A stretch of DNA of 33,180 bases from Bdellovibrio sp. ZAP7 (GTDB taxonomy: Bacteria > Bdellovibrionota > UBA1018), in the NCBI GenBank assembly GCA_945865865.1, contig CAMBEX010000004.1, forward strand, positions 1-33,180, written 5' to 3'. The notes under the pieces were generated by a model, which searched no databases, was not told where the DNA came from, and saw only the letters and a program-made list of their open reading frames with translations. Below are positions 15,951 through 23,510 of the stretch, one piece after another. Each line of letters begins with the position of its first letter. Within the stretch, counting starts at the first letter, position 1. The position numbers and the translations under genes were made by a program.

Positions 15951-17114
15951 TTGAACACTCTTTTTACGTCAGAGTCGGTTACCGAAGGACATCCAGACAA
16001 AATCGCCGATCAGATTTCTGATTCGGTTTTGGATGCGATTCTCACGCAGGATCCGCGTGCGCGCGTCGCCTGTGAGACTTTGGTGACTACCGGGCTTGTA
16101 GTTATCGCCGGCGAAGTTACGACTCAGGCACGTGTGGATTACGCGCAAGTCGCGCGCGAGACCATTAAGCAGATTGGTTACGACTCATCTGAAAAAGGGT
16201 TTGATTACAAAACTTGCGGAGTCATGGTGACGCTCGATCGGCAGTCACCCGATATCTCGCAAGGAGTCACCACGGGCCAAGGACTTCACAACGTGAAGGA
16301 GCAGGGCGCCGGTGACCAGGGAATCATGTTCGGCTACGCAGTTAATGAGTCCGAACAGTTCATGCCGCTCACCATCGACCTCTCGCACAAATTGGCTTAT
16401 CGGCTGTCAGAAGTGCGCAAAAACGGGACTCTTCCGTGGCTCCGTCCGGACGGTAAGACTCAAGTCACCGCCGAGTACGAAAACGGAAAGCCCAAGCGCA
16501 TCGACGCGGTCGTGGTGAGTTCTCAACATGACGAAAACGTTTCTCACAAACAGATTCAGGAAGCCCTGATCGAAGAGGTGGTCAAAAAGACCATTCCGGC
16601 GGCGCTCCTCGATTCCAAGACCAAATACTACATCAATCCAACGGGCCGATTTGTAATTGGCGGACCGATGGGTGATTGCGGACTCACCGGTCGTAAGATC
16701 ATCGTGGATACCTACGGTGGTCACGGCGCGCACGGCGGCGGGGCTTTCTCCGGAAAAGACCCATCAAAGGTCGATCGTTCGGCCTGTTACATGGCTCGTT
16801 ATGTAGCAAAAAACCTCGTGGCCGCCGGACTCGCAGATCGTTGCCTGGTGCAACTTGCTTACGCCATTGGGGTTGCCGAGCCGGTCAGCGTTCATGTGAA
16901 TGCCTACGGAACCGAAAAGGTCTCTCTCTCAAAGCTTGAAACCGCGGCGCGCGAAGTGTTTCACCTTCGTCCCGCTGGAATCATCGAGTCGCTGAACCTT
17001 CTGCGGCCGATCTACTCGAAGACGGCAGCTTATGGCCACTTCGGACGGAGCGAGCCTGAGTTCACTTGGGAGCGTACCGATCAGGTTTCCGCACTTCGCA
17101 GCCTGCGGGGTTGA
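15951..17114 (+). CDS. metK: S-adenosylmethionine synthase
   Basis: MetK makes S-adenosylmethionine from methionine and ATP, the methyl donor for most methylations. The 387-residue product has the normal length and the family signatures: [16 protein letters not shown] near 9-24, the ATP-binding [12 protein letters not shown] at 119-130, and the phosphate loop [16 protein letters not shown] near 255-275. The start is TTG, chosen because it is 3 bp after the stop of the small basic gene and immediately precedes the conserved N-terminus; there is no ATG close by. A TTG start with little ribosome binding site suggests that translation depends on ribosomes finishing the upstream small gene. No SAM riboswitch is evident upstream. 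Confidence 0.97.
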   Translation: MNTLFTSESVTEGHPDKIADQISDSVLDAILTQDPRARVACETLVTTGLVVIAGEVTTQARVDYAQVARETIKQIGYDSSEKGFDYKTCGVMVTLDRQSPDISQGVTTGQGLHNVKEQGAGDQGIMFGYAVNESEQFMPLTIDLSHKLAYRLSEVRKNGTLPWLRPDGKTQVTAEYENGKPKRIDAVVVSSQHDENVSHKQIQEALIEEVVKKTIPAALLDSKTKYYINPTGRFVIGGPMGDCGLTGRKIIVDTYGGHGAHGGGAFSGKDPSKVDRSACYMARYVAKNLVAAGLADRCLVQLAYAIGVAEPVSVHVNAYGTEKVSLSKLETAAREVFHLRPAGIIESLNLLRPIYSKTAAYGHFGRSEPEFTWERTDQVSALRSLRG

Positions 17115-17147
17115 GCGAAACTCCAGTTCCCGTTAAGCTAGAGCCAG

Positions 17148-17375
17148 ATGAACTACGTCTATCTATTGGCGCGCTGTTTTCCCTTTTGGGCTGTGCCCAT
17201 GTCTATTGTCACGATGGAAGTCGGGAGACATTTCAGACGCCGCAAGAGCAGGCTTCAGTGGATTTACTGGGGCGTATCTCTTTTATTGATCATGAGTTCG
17301 GCTGCATGGATTTACGAGCGCGGTGATCTGCACTCGGATTCTTGGCTCCGGTGGGTACTGCTCGTGAGAAATTAG
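17148..17375 (+). CDS. Small two-helix membrane protein
   Basis: This 75-residue protein begins MNYVYLLARCFPFWAVPMSI and contains two hydrophobic segments (about 3-22 and 39-55) separated by a strongly basic loop (RHFRRRKSRL), so both ends probably face the same side. It lies 33 bp downstream of metK on the same strand and may be on its transcript. The ribosome binding site is weak. No family is recognised. Confidence 0.6.
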   Translation: MNYVYLLARCFPFWAVPMSIVTMEVGRHFRRRKSRLQWIYWGVSLLLIMSSAAWIYERGDLHSDSWLRWVLLVRN

Positions 17376-17666
17376 TCGCCCGTGGAAATTGGGGTCATCT
17401 GTCCAATTGTGGTGCCGAACTGAGTTCTGACCCAAAGCCGGACGCCTCAAATGGGCCGAGAGTAGCCGGAAATTCCACGGGAAATTGGCGCTCGAAAATC
17501 TTTTTGGAAAATTTTTTGACAGCGCGGCAAGTTTTGCTTAGCCTTTTTAAGTGTGGGGGTGTTGAAACTCTGGCGAAACGGCCGGACAGCGCCAGAAACG
17601 ACACAGAATTAGCGCAGAAGACAACACAAAATTAACTCAAGGACGGGTTAAGAAGGGGTGGCATTG
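17376..17666 (+). promoter_or_regulatory. Regulatory region upstream of the sigma-54 activator
   Basis: This gene-free stretch holds several signals. GGAAATT-type repeats lie at 17384-17392, 17468-17476, 17480-17488 and 17506-17513. A sigma-70-like promoter lies at 17516-17544. Downstream is an inverted repeat CTGGCG/CGCCAG at 17570-17575 and 17590-17595. The ribosome binding site AAGAAGGGG at 17650-17658 sits 8 bp before the ATG. No GG-N10-GC sigma-54 core is present. Confidence 0.5.
17516..17544 (+). promoter_or_regulatory. Sigma-70-like promoter
   Basis: A perfect TTGACA (17516-17521) is followed after 17 bp by TAGCCT (17539-17544), which keeps the T1, A2 and T6 positions of the -10 box. 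It would start transcription around 17551, giving a leader of about 115 bases before the activator gene. The leader contains the inverted repeat at 17570-17595. Confidence 0.5.
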
Positions 17667-18719
17667 ATGCTTTCAGTAAGGTCTCCGTTGGTGGGTGAGA
17701 GTCTCGCGATCCAGGATATTTTCAAAACGCTCAGTAAGGTTTCACAGACCGAGAGCACGATCCTGATCACGGGCGAGAGCGGCACAGGCAAGGAGCTTGT
17801 TGCCCGCGCAATTCATGAAAATTCCACACGCGCTACAAAGCCGCTGGTGATTGTGAACTGCGGAGCGATTCCCGGTGACCTTCTTGAAGCCGAGCTTTTC
17901 GGCCACATGAAGGGCGCATTTACCGGAGCCAGTCAAAATCGTATTGGACGGTTTGAACTCGCTCACGGCGGAACACTTTTCCTTGATGAAGTCGGCGAAC
18001 TCCCTTTGCATCTTCAGGTGAAGTTGCTTCGCGTTCTTCAGACCAAGCAATTTGAAGCAGTCGGTTCTTCGAAGACGATTGACGTGGATGTTCGCATCAT
18101 TGCGGCAACCAACCGCGATCTTGAAGCCGCTGTTCAAAACAAAGAATTCCGCGAAGACCTCTATTACCGCTTGAACGTGATCCCACTTCGTATGCCGTCT
18201 TTGCGCGAGCGCAAGACCGACATCGGAATGTTGGCCAATCACTTCATCACCCGAATCAATCAGGCAACCAACAAGAACGTTCAGGCTCTCTCAGCGACCA
18301 TTCTTGAGGCACTGACTGCTTACGATTATCCAGGCAACGTGCGTGAGCTTGAAAACCTCATCGAGCGTATCGTGATTCTCAAGGGCGAAGGCGAGATTGA
18401 ATTGGCGGACCTTCCTCAGCGCGTTTTCCACAAGTATGCGGAATCTCGTCCTGCGGGAGCGGGAGCGATTTCGGCTGTTGAGTTTCCACGAATGATGTTG
18501 CCAAACACGGGTTTGGATCTCAAAACCATCGTCGAAGCGTTTGAAAATCACTTGGTCGATCAGGCTTTGGCCCGCACCAGTAACAACAAGAATCGCGCAA
18601 GCGAGCTTTTGCAGATGAACCGCACGACTCTGGTTGAAAAGCTTCGCAAACGCGGAATGATCAAAGCTGTGGGCAAAAAGGCATTGTCTCAGGAAAATGA
18701 CGAGGCTCCTGCCAACTGA
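17667..18719 (+). CDS. Receiver-less sigma-54 activator (AAA+ with Fis-type HTH), first copy
   Basis: Bacterial enhancer-binding proteins use ATP to open promoters bound by sigma-54 polymerase. The 350-residue product starts directly with the AAA+ domain: Walker A GESGTGKE at 36-43, the sigma-54 contact loop GAFTGA at 83-88, Walker B GGTLFLDE at 101-108, and YPGNVRELENLIER near 220. It ends with a Fis-type helix-turn-helix (NKNRASELLQMNRTTLVEKL). There is no phosphoreceiver or sensory domain before the AAA+ core, unlike NtrC. The ATG at 17667 is preferred over a GTG at 17658 because AAGAAGGGG at 17650-17658 gives a good ribosome binding site. It is monocistronic, ended by a strong terminator. 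Its likely target is the sigma-54 promoter in front of the motility block, but that is inference. Confidence 0.92.
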   Translation: MLSVRSPLVGESLAIQDIFKTLSKVSQTESTILITGESGTGKELVARAIHENSTRATKPLVIVNCGAIPGDLLEAELFGHMKGAFTGASQNRIGRFELAHGGTLFLDEVGELPLHLQVKLLRVLQTKQFEAVGSSKTIDVDVRIIAATNRDLEAAVQNKEFREDLYYRLNVIPLRMPSLRERKTDIGMLANHFITRINQATNKNVQALSATILEALTAYDYPGNVRELENLIERIVILKGEGEIELADLPQRVFHKYAESRPAGAGAISAVEFPRMMLPNTGLDLKTIVEAFENHLVDQALARTSNNKNRASELLQMNRTTLVEKLRKRGMIKAVGKKALSQENDEAPAN

Positions 18720-18750
18720 GTTTGCCTGTAGTTTAGAGAGAGAATTGAAT

Positions 18751-18788
18751 GAGGCTCGGTCGTCATGCGATCGGGCCTCTTTTTTTTT
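18751..18788 (+). terminator. Strong intrinsic terminator
   Basis: A 12-bp stem (18751-18762 with 18768-18779, two G-U pairs) closes a TCATG loop and is followed by nine T residues. It ends the transcript of the first sigma-54 activator gene, about 30 bp past its stop. Confidence 0.93.
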
Positions 18789-18803
18789 GGGAACGCAGGT
18801 CTT

Positions 18804-19642
18804 ATGAAAAGTTTCCTGGGTTGGAGTCGAAATGTCGATCTGGAAGCGCCCGCGCGACTGAGCAGTTGGCGTAAGGTTGCGATCGGTACCTGGGGTCACC
18901 CGGGAGATCCGAGTGTTTACGGCTCAATGGATATCGACGCTGAGCCAGTCCTTGCTTACATCGAGAAGCTGAGGATTCAGAGCGGGAGGCGAGTCACGCT
19001 GACTCACGTCGTAGGCAGAATCATCGCTGAGACATTCAAGAGGCACCCTGGAGTTAACTGCCTGTTACGTCTGGGGCGTTTGTATCCGAGGAAGTCGATT
19101 GACGTCTTTTTTCAGGTTGCAGCGGATCCACAGGGAGAGGAATTGACCGGAGTCACTATTCGAGATGCGGACAAAAAGAGCATCATTGAGATTTGCCGTG
19201 AGATGGAGGATCGGGTCGCACTGATTCGTGCTCACCAGGATGCTTCGTTTGCAAAAGTGAAAAAGACAATGCCGCCGCTCCCGGCTGGATGGTGCGAAGT
19301 CTTTTGGGGTTAGCCGCATTTGTAAACTACACGCTCAATCTTTTTACCCCGTTATTGGGATCACCTCGCGATGCCTTTGGGAGCTGTATGGTTACCAATA
19401 TTGGCTCACTTGGGCTCGACACGGCCTTTGCGCCACTCGTACCTTACTCGCGGGTGCCTGTTCTTTTGGCTGTGGGTAGCGCCATGGATAGGCCTTGGGT
19501 TCGCGAGGGCAAACTCTGTGTGGCTAAGGTGCTTAGAATTTGTGTGACGCTCGATCATCGCCTGATCGACGGAGTGCATGCGAGCCACATGGCCAAGACC
19601 GTTCAAAAAATCTTTGCGGACCCTGAGCGGGAGCTGGCCTAG
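18804..19642 (+). pseudogene. 2-oxoacid dehydrogenase E2-type acyltransferase domain protein, split by a frameshift
   Basis: Two overlapping frames together encode one catalytic domain of the E2 acyltransferase (chloramphenicol acetyltransferase-like) fold. The first runs from ATG 18804 to a TAG at 19311-19313 and carries the N-terminal half (SWRKVAIGTWGHPGDPSVYG). The second, open from before 19289 to 19642, continues with LLGLAAFVNYTLNLFTPLLG, FGSCMVTNIGSLGL and the catalytic motif VTLDHRLIDGVHA. Joining them needs one extra base in the CTCCCGG stretch near 19278-19284, after which the text reads LPGWMVRSLLG. The start follows AGG at 18796-18798. There is no lipoyl domain, so it is a stand-alone catalytic domain and its substrate is unknown. 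The split could be a true inactivating deletion, a sequencing error in a C run, or programmed frameshifting. Confidence 0.75.
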
Positions 19643-19714
19643 GCGGGCTGAAAATGTCTGAAAATTGACGCAGCTGGGCTACCAAAACGGGCTCGCTCGC
19701 TTTACGATCCAGCC

Positions 19715-20188
19715 ATGAAAATCAGTTTCGTCAGAGTGGGTGTGGCACTGAGTCTGGGTCTTGCGAACGCGGCTTACGCCGTGGACTTTTCGGGACACTG
19801 GGTGGGTTCGGGACAGATCATTGAAGTCGTTCCTTTTGTGGGCACGAAAACCTCTCCCTGTGCTCGGATTGAAATTTCCATTGAGCACCTCACTGAAAAG
19901 CTCACAACCAAACATTACAAGGCTGACTGCGGTTTTGTGGGTCCTGACTGGGGCCCCAATGTGATGGAGATCCGTGGCACCGAAGTTTTTGAAGACGATG
20001 AAAAAACCGGAACACTGATCGACGACACACTCCTCACGCTCGATGCAAGCGGTGGCGTCCAGTACGCTTACAATTTGAGACTCAAAAAGCCCGCGGAAGG
20101 TCAGCCCGAGGTTTTGGAATCCTACTACGGCGTCAAGAGCATGGCCGGAACGATCGTCATCGAGGGCGGACTCAAGAGAGTTCCGTAG
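19715..20188 (+). CDS. Small exported protein of unknown function
   Basis: The 157-residue product has a clear signal peptide (MKISFVRVGVALSLGLANAA, cleavage after AYA). The mature part of about 135 residues is rich in beta-strand patterns and starts VDFSGHWVGSGQIIEV, with two cysteines (SPCARI and ADCGFV) that could form a disulfide. The GHWVGSG opening is reminiscent of small lipocalin-like periplasmic proteins, but I do not recognise a family. It converges on mlaD with 15 bp between the stops. Confidence 0.75.
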   Translation: MKISFVRVGVALSLGLANAAYAVDFSGHWVGSGQIIEVVPFVGTKTSPCARIEISIEHLTEKLTTKHYKADCGFVGPDWGPNVMEIRGTEVFEDDEKTGTLIDDTLLTLDASGGVQYAYNLRLKKPAEGQPEVLESYYGVKSMAGTIVIEGGLKRVP

Positions 20189-20203
20189 CCTCAAAGCTTT
20201 TAA

Positions 20204-21016
20204 TTAGTTTGTCTTAGGAGCGGTTTTTTCGGACTTTTCAATGGTCTGGCGAACTAGGTTGCGAACGATCTTGCTCCGATTGGCGCCGCCCACGAGCGCC
20301 TTGGCATCGTCATAAAGGGCCGGATCGTTGACGAGTGCGCCCAGCGTTCCGTTTCCGTTATTCACTTTTTCTAGGATCGAGTTGAGGTTGGTCATCGCTT
20401 CACCCAACCTGAATTTTTCCATCTCATGATTCAGTTTGAAGCTGGCTTGCGAGAGGTTGCGTGCGGTCTCCGCCATTCCATCAAAAACTTTTTCGGAGCG
20501 ATTGGCTTTTTCAAACTGTTTAAGCAGGCGGTTCAGCGTGCTCGCGGCTTCATTAAGCGTCGCAAAGAGCTCGTCTCCCTTGGAGATAAACTGGGTGATG
20601 TCTTTCGAAGGGGCATTTGGAATCTCAGATCCCGGTGGAATTATTTCCCGATCCGCTTCGCCCTGAGAAATTCGGATAAATTTGTCGCCCAGCATTCCTT
20701 GCGCCGCGACCTCCGCGGTCGAACCAGCGCGGATCCAGTCCTCGTACTTGCGCGCAACACTGACAATTACGGAGACGTCGCGCTTTTCGGGGTCCATCTC
20801 GATTTCTTCCACCACGCCGACGCGCACGCCGCTTAAGACGACTTTGGTGCCGACAATCAGGCCATCGACGCTTTGAAAATGAATCGGATAGAGATTACTC
20901 CGAGAAAAAAGACGACTCTTGTTGCCGATCACCAGGACCGAAAACAAAAGCAGTGCGATGCCGGCGCTCACAAACACGCCGACCTTAAGATCGGATTGAG
21001 GACTCACTTTAGGCAT
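20204..21016 (-). CDS. mlaD: MlaD-like MCE-domain lipid-transport protein
   Basis: MlaD is the periplasmic substrate-binding ring of the Mla phospholipid transporter, anchored to the inner membrane by one helix. The 270-residue product has an N-terminal membrane segment at about 14-30 (SAGIALLLFSVLVIG) and an MCE domain at about 36-115 (FQSVDGLIVGTKVVLSGVRV and AAQGMLGDKFIRI). A long helical C-terminus that may form a coiled coil follows. The ATG at 21016 is preferred over an adjacent GTG at 21019 because AGGAG lies 6 bp before the ATG, inside the end of mlaF. Gene order lipoprotein-mlaE-mlaF-mlaD supports the call. It is longer than E. coli MlaD (183), mainly at the C-terminus. Confidence 0.92.
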   Translation of the reverse strand: MPKVSPQSDLKVGVFVSAGIALLLFSVLVIGNKSRLFSRSNLYPIHFQSVDGLIVGTKVVLSGVRVGVVEEIEMDPEKRDVSVIVSVARKYEDWIRAGSTAEVAAQGMLGDKFIRISQGEADREIIPPGSEIPNAPSKDITQFISKGDELFATLNEAASTLNRLLKQFEKANRSEKVFDGMAETARNLSQASFKLNHEMEKFRLGEAMTNLNSILEKVNNGNGTLGALVNDPALYDDAKALVGGANRSKIVRNLVRQTIEKSEKTAPKTN

Positions 21017-21767
21017 CACCAGCTCCTAGAATAAATGACTGCACTAAGGGGTCTTTGGATTTCTGTATTTTATCAACTGTATCAATCACGTGAATTTTTC
21101 CATTATAGAGAATGGCGATGCGATCGGCAATTTCGAATGCACTCGGAATGTCATGGGTGACAAAGATTCCCGTACTGCCGCGAGCCTTAAGTTTTTTAAT
21201 GTTACTGATCAGTCTCTGGGTATTGGGCGGATCGAGGCCCGCCGTGGGTTCGTCAAAAAGGATGATCTCAGGTTCGAGGATGATCGCTCGGGCAAGGCCC
21301 GCGCGTTTTTGCATACCTCCTGAGAGTTGGGCTGGGAGAAGGTTGTTGGTGCCGGGCATATCAATCAAATCGAGCATCTGATTGACGCGGTTGTGGATTT
21401 CCTCATCGCTCAGGCTGGAGTGAGCGCGCAGCGGGTAGGCCAGATTATCCTCAACCGAGAGCGAGTCAAAGAGCGCCCCGTTTTGAAACACATAGGCGAT
21501 CTTTTTTCGGATGGGCGGCATCTCGAGCTCACCGATGTTCACGATGTTGCGGCCGTGAAAAAGGATCTCTCCTTCGTCCGGGGTCTCAAGTCCGATGATG
21601 GATCGCAGAATCACACTCTTGCCGGTTCCGGAGCCCCCAAACAAGCCTAAGATTTCACCCGTTTTGACCCCAAAAGAAACGCCTCGATGAACCGACTTTG
21701 CGCCGAAGGATTTTTTCAGATTTTTGATCTCGAGTGCGTAGTGGGTCGTGGGTTCCATAGGGTGCAC
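21009..21767 (-). CDS. mlaF: MlaF-like ABC transporter ATP-binding protein
   Basis: MlaF is the cytoplasmic ATPase of the Mla lipid transporter. The 252-residue product has Walker A GGSGTGKS at 44-51, a Q-loop VFQNGALFDSL near 93-103, the signature LSGGMQKRAGLARA at 148-161, Walker B IILFDEPTAGLDP near 168-180 and the H-loop FVTHD. The start is a GTG at 21767 whose G is shared with the TAG stop of mlaE; an ATG at 21758 is the alternative. Its 3' end overlaps mlaD, so translation is coupled along the operon. Confidence 0.95.
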   Translation of the reverse strand: MHPMEPTTHYALEIKNLKKSFGAKSVHRGVSFGVKTGEILGLFGGSGTGKSVILRSIIGLETPDEGEILFHGRNIVNIGELEMPPIRKKIAYVFQNGALFDSLSVEDNLAYPLRAHSSLSDEEIHNRVNQMLDLIDMPGTNNLLPAQLSGGMQKRAGLARAIILEPEIILFDEPTAGLDPPNTQRLISNIKKLKARGSTGIFVTHDIPSAFEIADRIAILYNGKIHVIDTVDKIQKSKDPLVQSFILGAGDA

Positions 21768-22594
21768 TAGTAGCGAGGATAAACCGTGAGAATAAAGAGT
21801 TTAGTCAGAAAGAAATCACTGATCATGATGAAGATGCTCGAGGTGACCACCACCCAGGTGGTGGTGTTTCCGATCCCTTGTGTTCCGCCTTCGGTTTGAA
21901 GTCCCTTCCAGCACGCGGTGATGGAGATGAAAAAACCAAAGACCACTGTTTTTGACATTCCTGTGAGGAGATCGGTCATGGTGAGCGTCTCGATCGTTTT
22001 TGCGAGAAAAAACTCTTTATTGATTCCGAGCTCGCCCATGGAGACGACCATTGCGCCAAAAAGGCCGATATAGTCGGCAAATAGCGTCAAAATGGGAAGC
22101 GCGATCAAACTGGCAAGCAGCCGCGGAATCACAATTCTTTTAATGGGGCTTGTGCCGAGAGCGCGGATTGCGTCGATCTGTTGCGTGACCTTCATGGAGG
22201 CAACTTCGGCTGCGATTCCGGAGCCAATTCTTCCCGCGACCAAAAGACTCGTAAAGACCGGACCCATTTCTCGTGCGATGGTCAGCGCTACCAGGCGCGG
22301 AGTGTAGAGAGTGCCGCCGAACTTTGAGAGGCCGTAGCCAAACTGCAGAGCCATGACTGAGCCCGTCGCCAGTGCGGTGACTGCAACCAGAAAGAAGGAC
22401 TGGGCACCCAGTCGCAGCAACTGCTCGAGGGTGAGTGACGGATAAAATGGCGGTTTAAAAAGCTCCCTAAAAACATCAATCGAGAGCTTGCTGAAGCCCC
22501 CGGCAAATCGAACGGCTCCTGTGAGCTTTTGCCACTGAAGTGTGGACCAGGAACTTCCGGAATGCGCGCGCGAGTCAGCGCTGATCATGGACAT
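21767..22594 (-). CDS. mlaE: MlaE-like ABC transporter permease
   Basis: MlaE is the inner-membrane permease of the Mla lipid transporter. The 275-residue product has an N-terminal interfacial region followed by several long hydrophobic segments. The family hallmark region is REMGPVFTSLLVAGRIGSGIAAEVASMKVTQQ, which includes AEVASMKVTQQIDA, followed by PRLLASLIALPILT. It starts 15 bp after the lipoprotein gene and its TAG overlaps the GTG of mlaF. The start is ATG 22594 or the second ATG at 22588; no clear ribosome binding site is visible, which fits coupling with the upstream gene. Confidence 0.94.
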   Translation of the reverse strand: MSMISADSRAHSGSSWSTLQWQKLTGAVRFAGGFSKLSIDVFRELFKPPFYPSLTLEQLLRLGAQSFFLVAVTALATGSVMALQFGYGLSKFGGTLYTPRLVALTIAREMGPVFTSLLVAGRIGSGIAAEVASMKVTQQIDAIRALGTSPIKRIVIPRLLASLIALPILTLFADYIGLFGAMVVSMGELGINKEFFLAKTIETLTMTDLLTGMSKTVVFGFFISITACWKGLQTEGGTQGIGNTTTWVVVTSSIFIMISDFFLTKLFILTVYPRY

Positions 22595-22609
22595 AGAACT
22601 GACAGGATA

Positions 22610-23194
22610 TCACTCTTTCAGACGAAGCGATTCGACGAACTTTGAGAAGGCCTCGGTTTCAGCGACAAAAAAGCGAGCCAGCGAAACCAGCGTCAAGTCA
22701 TAGACGCAGGATTTTTTTCTAAGAACTACGGTACGAATGACAAGATCCTGGCCTTCAGCCACCCCGTGTGCGGTGGTTTCGAGGGCGGGGACGTTTTGCA
22801 CCAACCGTGCATTTTCTTTTCGGTCGCGGAGCTTGGTGAGGCTCGAAAACAGGGGCTGCGAAAATTCACGCAAATCTTTTGAGGGGGATTCGTTTCCGGC
22901 TCGGCAGCCCGACGTGAGCGAGATCGTCGAAGCTGTTTTTTTTGACTGAAAGGCGACATCAGATACTTCGCTGGGCGTGACGCCTTTTGAGCGAGTCTGA
23001 ACTGGCAGGAGCGAATTCCAGTTTGGATCCTCCTTCGAAAGATCCATGACGCCGTAGGTAATTGATTTCTGGTCGACGGGTTTTACGTTGCCGACCAGTA
23101 CCGCGCAGCCGCAGAGTCCGCCTGCCCCGGCCAGGATGAAAGTCAAAGTTGCGGTCCAAATGGGGCGGCAAATCGGGATGGGCAAAAACGTCAT
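22610..23194 (-). CDS. Lipoprotein encoded first in the mlaEFD operon
   Basis: From the ATG at 23194 the 194-residue product has a signal sequence with a lipobox ending LCGC, cysteine at about 30. The frame stays open to 23602 upstream, but that extension overlaps the opposite-strand TPR gene and looks non-coding. The mature part has cysteines in SGCRAGN and KKSCVYDLTLVSL and no recognised domain. The stop is 15 bp before mlaE. An outer-membrane or periplasmic lipoprotein at the head of mlaEFD could be a lipid-handling partner that substitutes for MlaC or MlaA, but I see no sequence evidence for either fold. Function is inferred from position only. Confidence 0.7.
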   Translation of the reverse strand: MTFLPIPICRPIWTATLTFILAGAGGLCGCAVLVGNVKPVDQKSITYGVMDLSKEDPNWNSLLPVQTRSKGVTPSEVSDVAFQSKKTASTISLTSGCRAGNESPSKDLREFSQPLFSSLTKLRDRKENARLVQNVPALETTAHGVAEGQDLVIRTVVLRKKSCVYDLTLVSLARFFVAETEAFSKFVESLRLKE

Positions 23195-23268
23195 AAATCG
23201 AGTGTAGACCGTCAAGCGCTCGGCGTAAACTGTGCCTTGTCTGACGTTTTTGGAAGGAGCGGAGGGTC

Positions 23269-23303
23269 CTCCGGCAAATCCGTCCGGGCTAAGTTTGCCG
23301 GAG
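23269..23303. promoter_or_regulatory. Perfect 10-bp inverted repeat, candidate activator-binding site
   Basis: CTCCGGCAAA (23269-23278) and TTTGCCGGAG (23294-23303) are exact reverse complements separated by 15 bp. No T run follows on either strand, so it is not a terminator. Its centre is about 125 bp upstream of the -24 element of the sigma-54 promoter, the usual position for the upstream binding site of a sigma-54 activator. Confidence 0.6.
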
Positions 23304-23410
23304 TGTCGGAGTTGCCTGGTAAAAAAATTCCTCAAGGGTACGGGAGGTTGGAGGGGCGCCGCCGAGTTGGCAAAGCTCGATTGGGTTTCGTAAATTGAGA
23401 ATCCGCAGAT

Positions 23411-23427
23411 TTGGCACCGGGCTTGCT
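23411..23427 (+). promoter_or_regulatory. Sigma-54 promoter (-24/-12)
   Basis: TTGGCACCGGGCTTGCT matches the sigma-54 consensus TTGGCACG-N4-TTGC(A/T) at nearly every position, with the obligatory GG (23413-23414) and GC (23425-23426) exactly 10 bases apart. Transcription would start near 23437, about 74 bp before the TPR gene. Confidence 0.85.
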
Positions 23428-23510
23428 TTAACGCTACTGGAACAGGACTGAAAGTCGCTTCATGAGGAGGCGGCGAGAGGTCCGAGTGCAGTAACCCGAG
23501 AGAGAGCAGG

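Larger units (their letters stand above)
23195..23510 (+). promoter_or_regulatory. Control region of the motility block
   Basis: This 316-bp gene-free interval lies between the divergent lipoprotein and TPR genes. It contains a perfect 10-bp inverted repeat (23269-23303) and a sigma-54 promoter (23411-23427), both described separately. A leader of about 74 bp follows the predicted start site and ends in AGAGAGCAGG before the ATG at 23511. A frame reading the other way across the interval has no coding character. Confidence 0.6.

Noticed and set aside
17526-17537. Possible sigma-54 core in GGCAAGTTTTGC
   Set aside because: GG and GC are separated by 8 bases instead of 10, so sigma-54 would not recognise it; the overlapping TTGACA-N17-TAGCCT fits sigma-70 better.
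18765-18803. ATG at 18765 as the start of the E2-type gene
   Set aside because: It sits within the intrinsic terminator; the ATG at 18804 follows an AGG and begins at the conserved region.
19665-19693. TTGACG as a promoter -35 for the small exported protein gene
   Set aside because: No acceptable -10 box lies 16-18 bp downstream.
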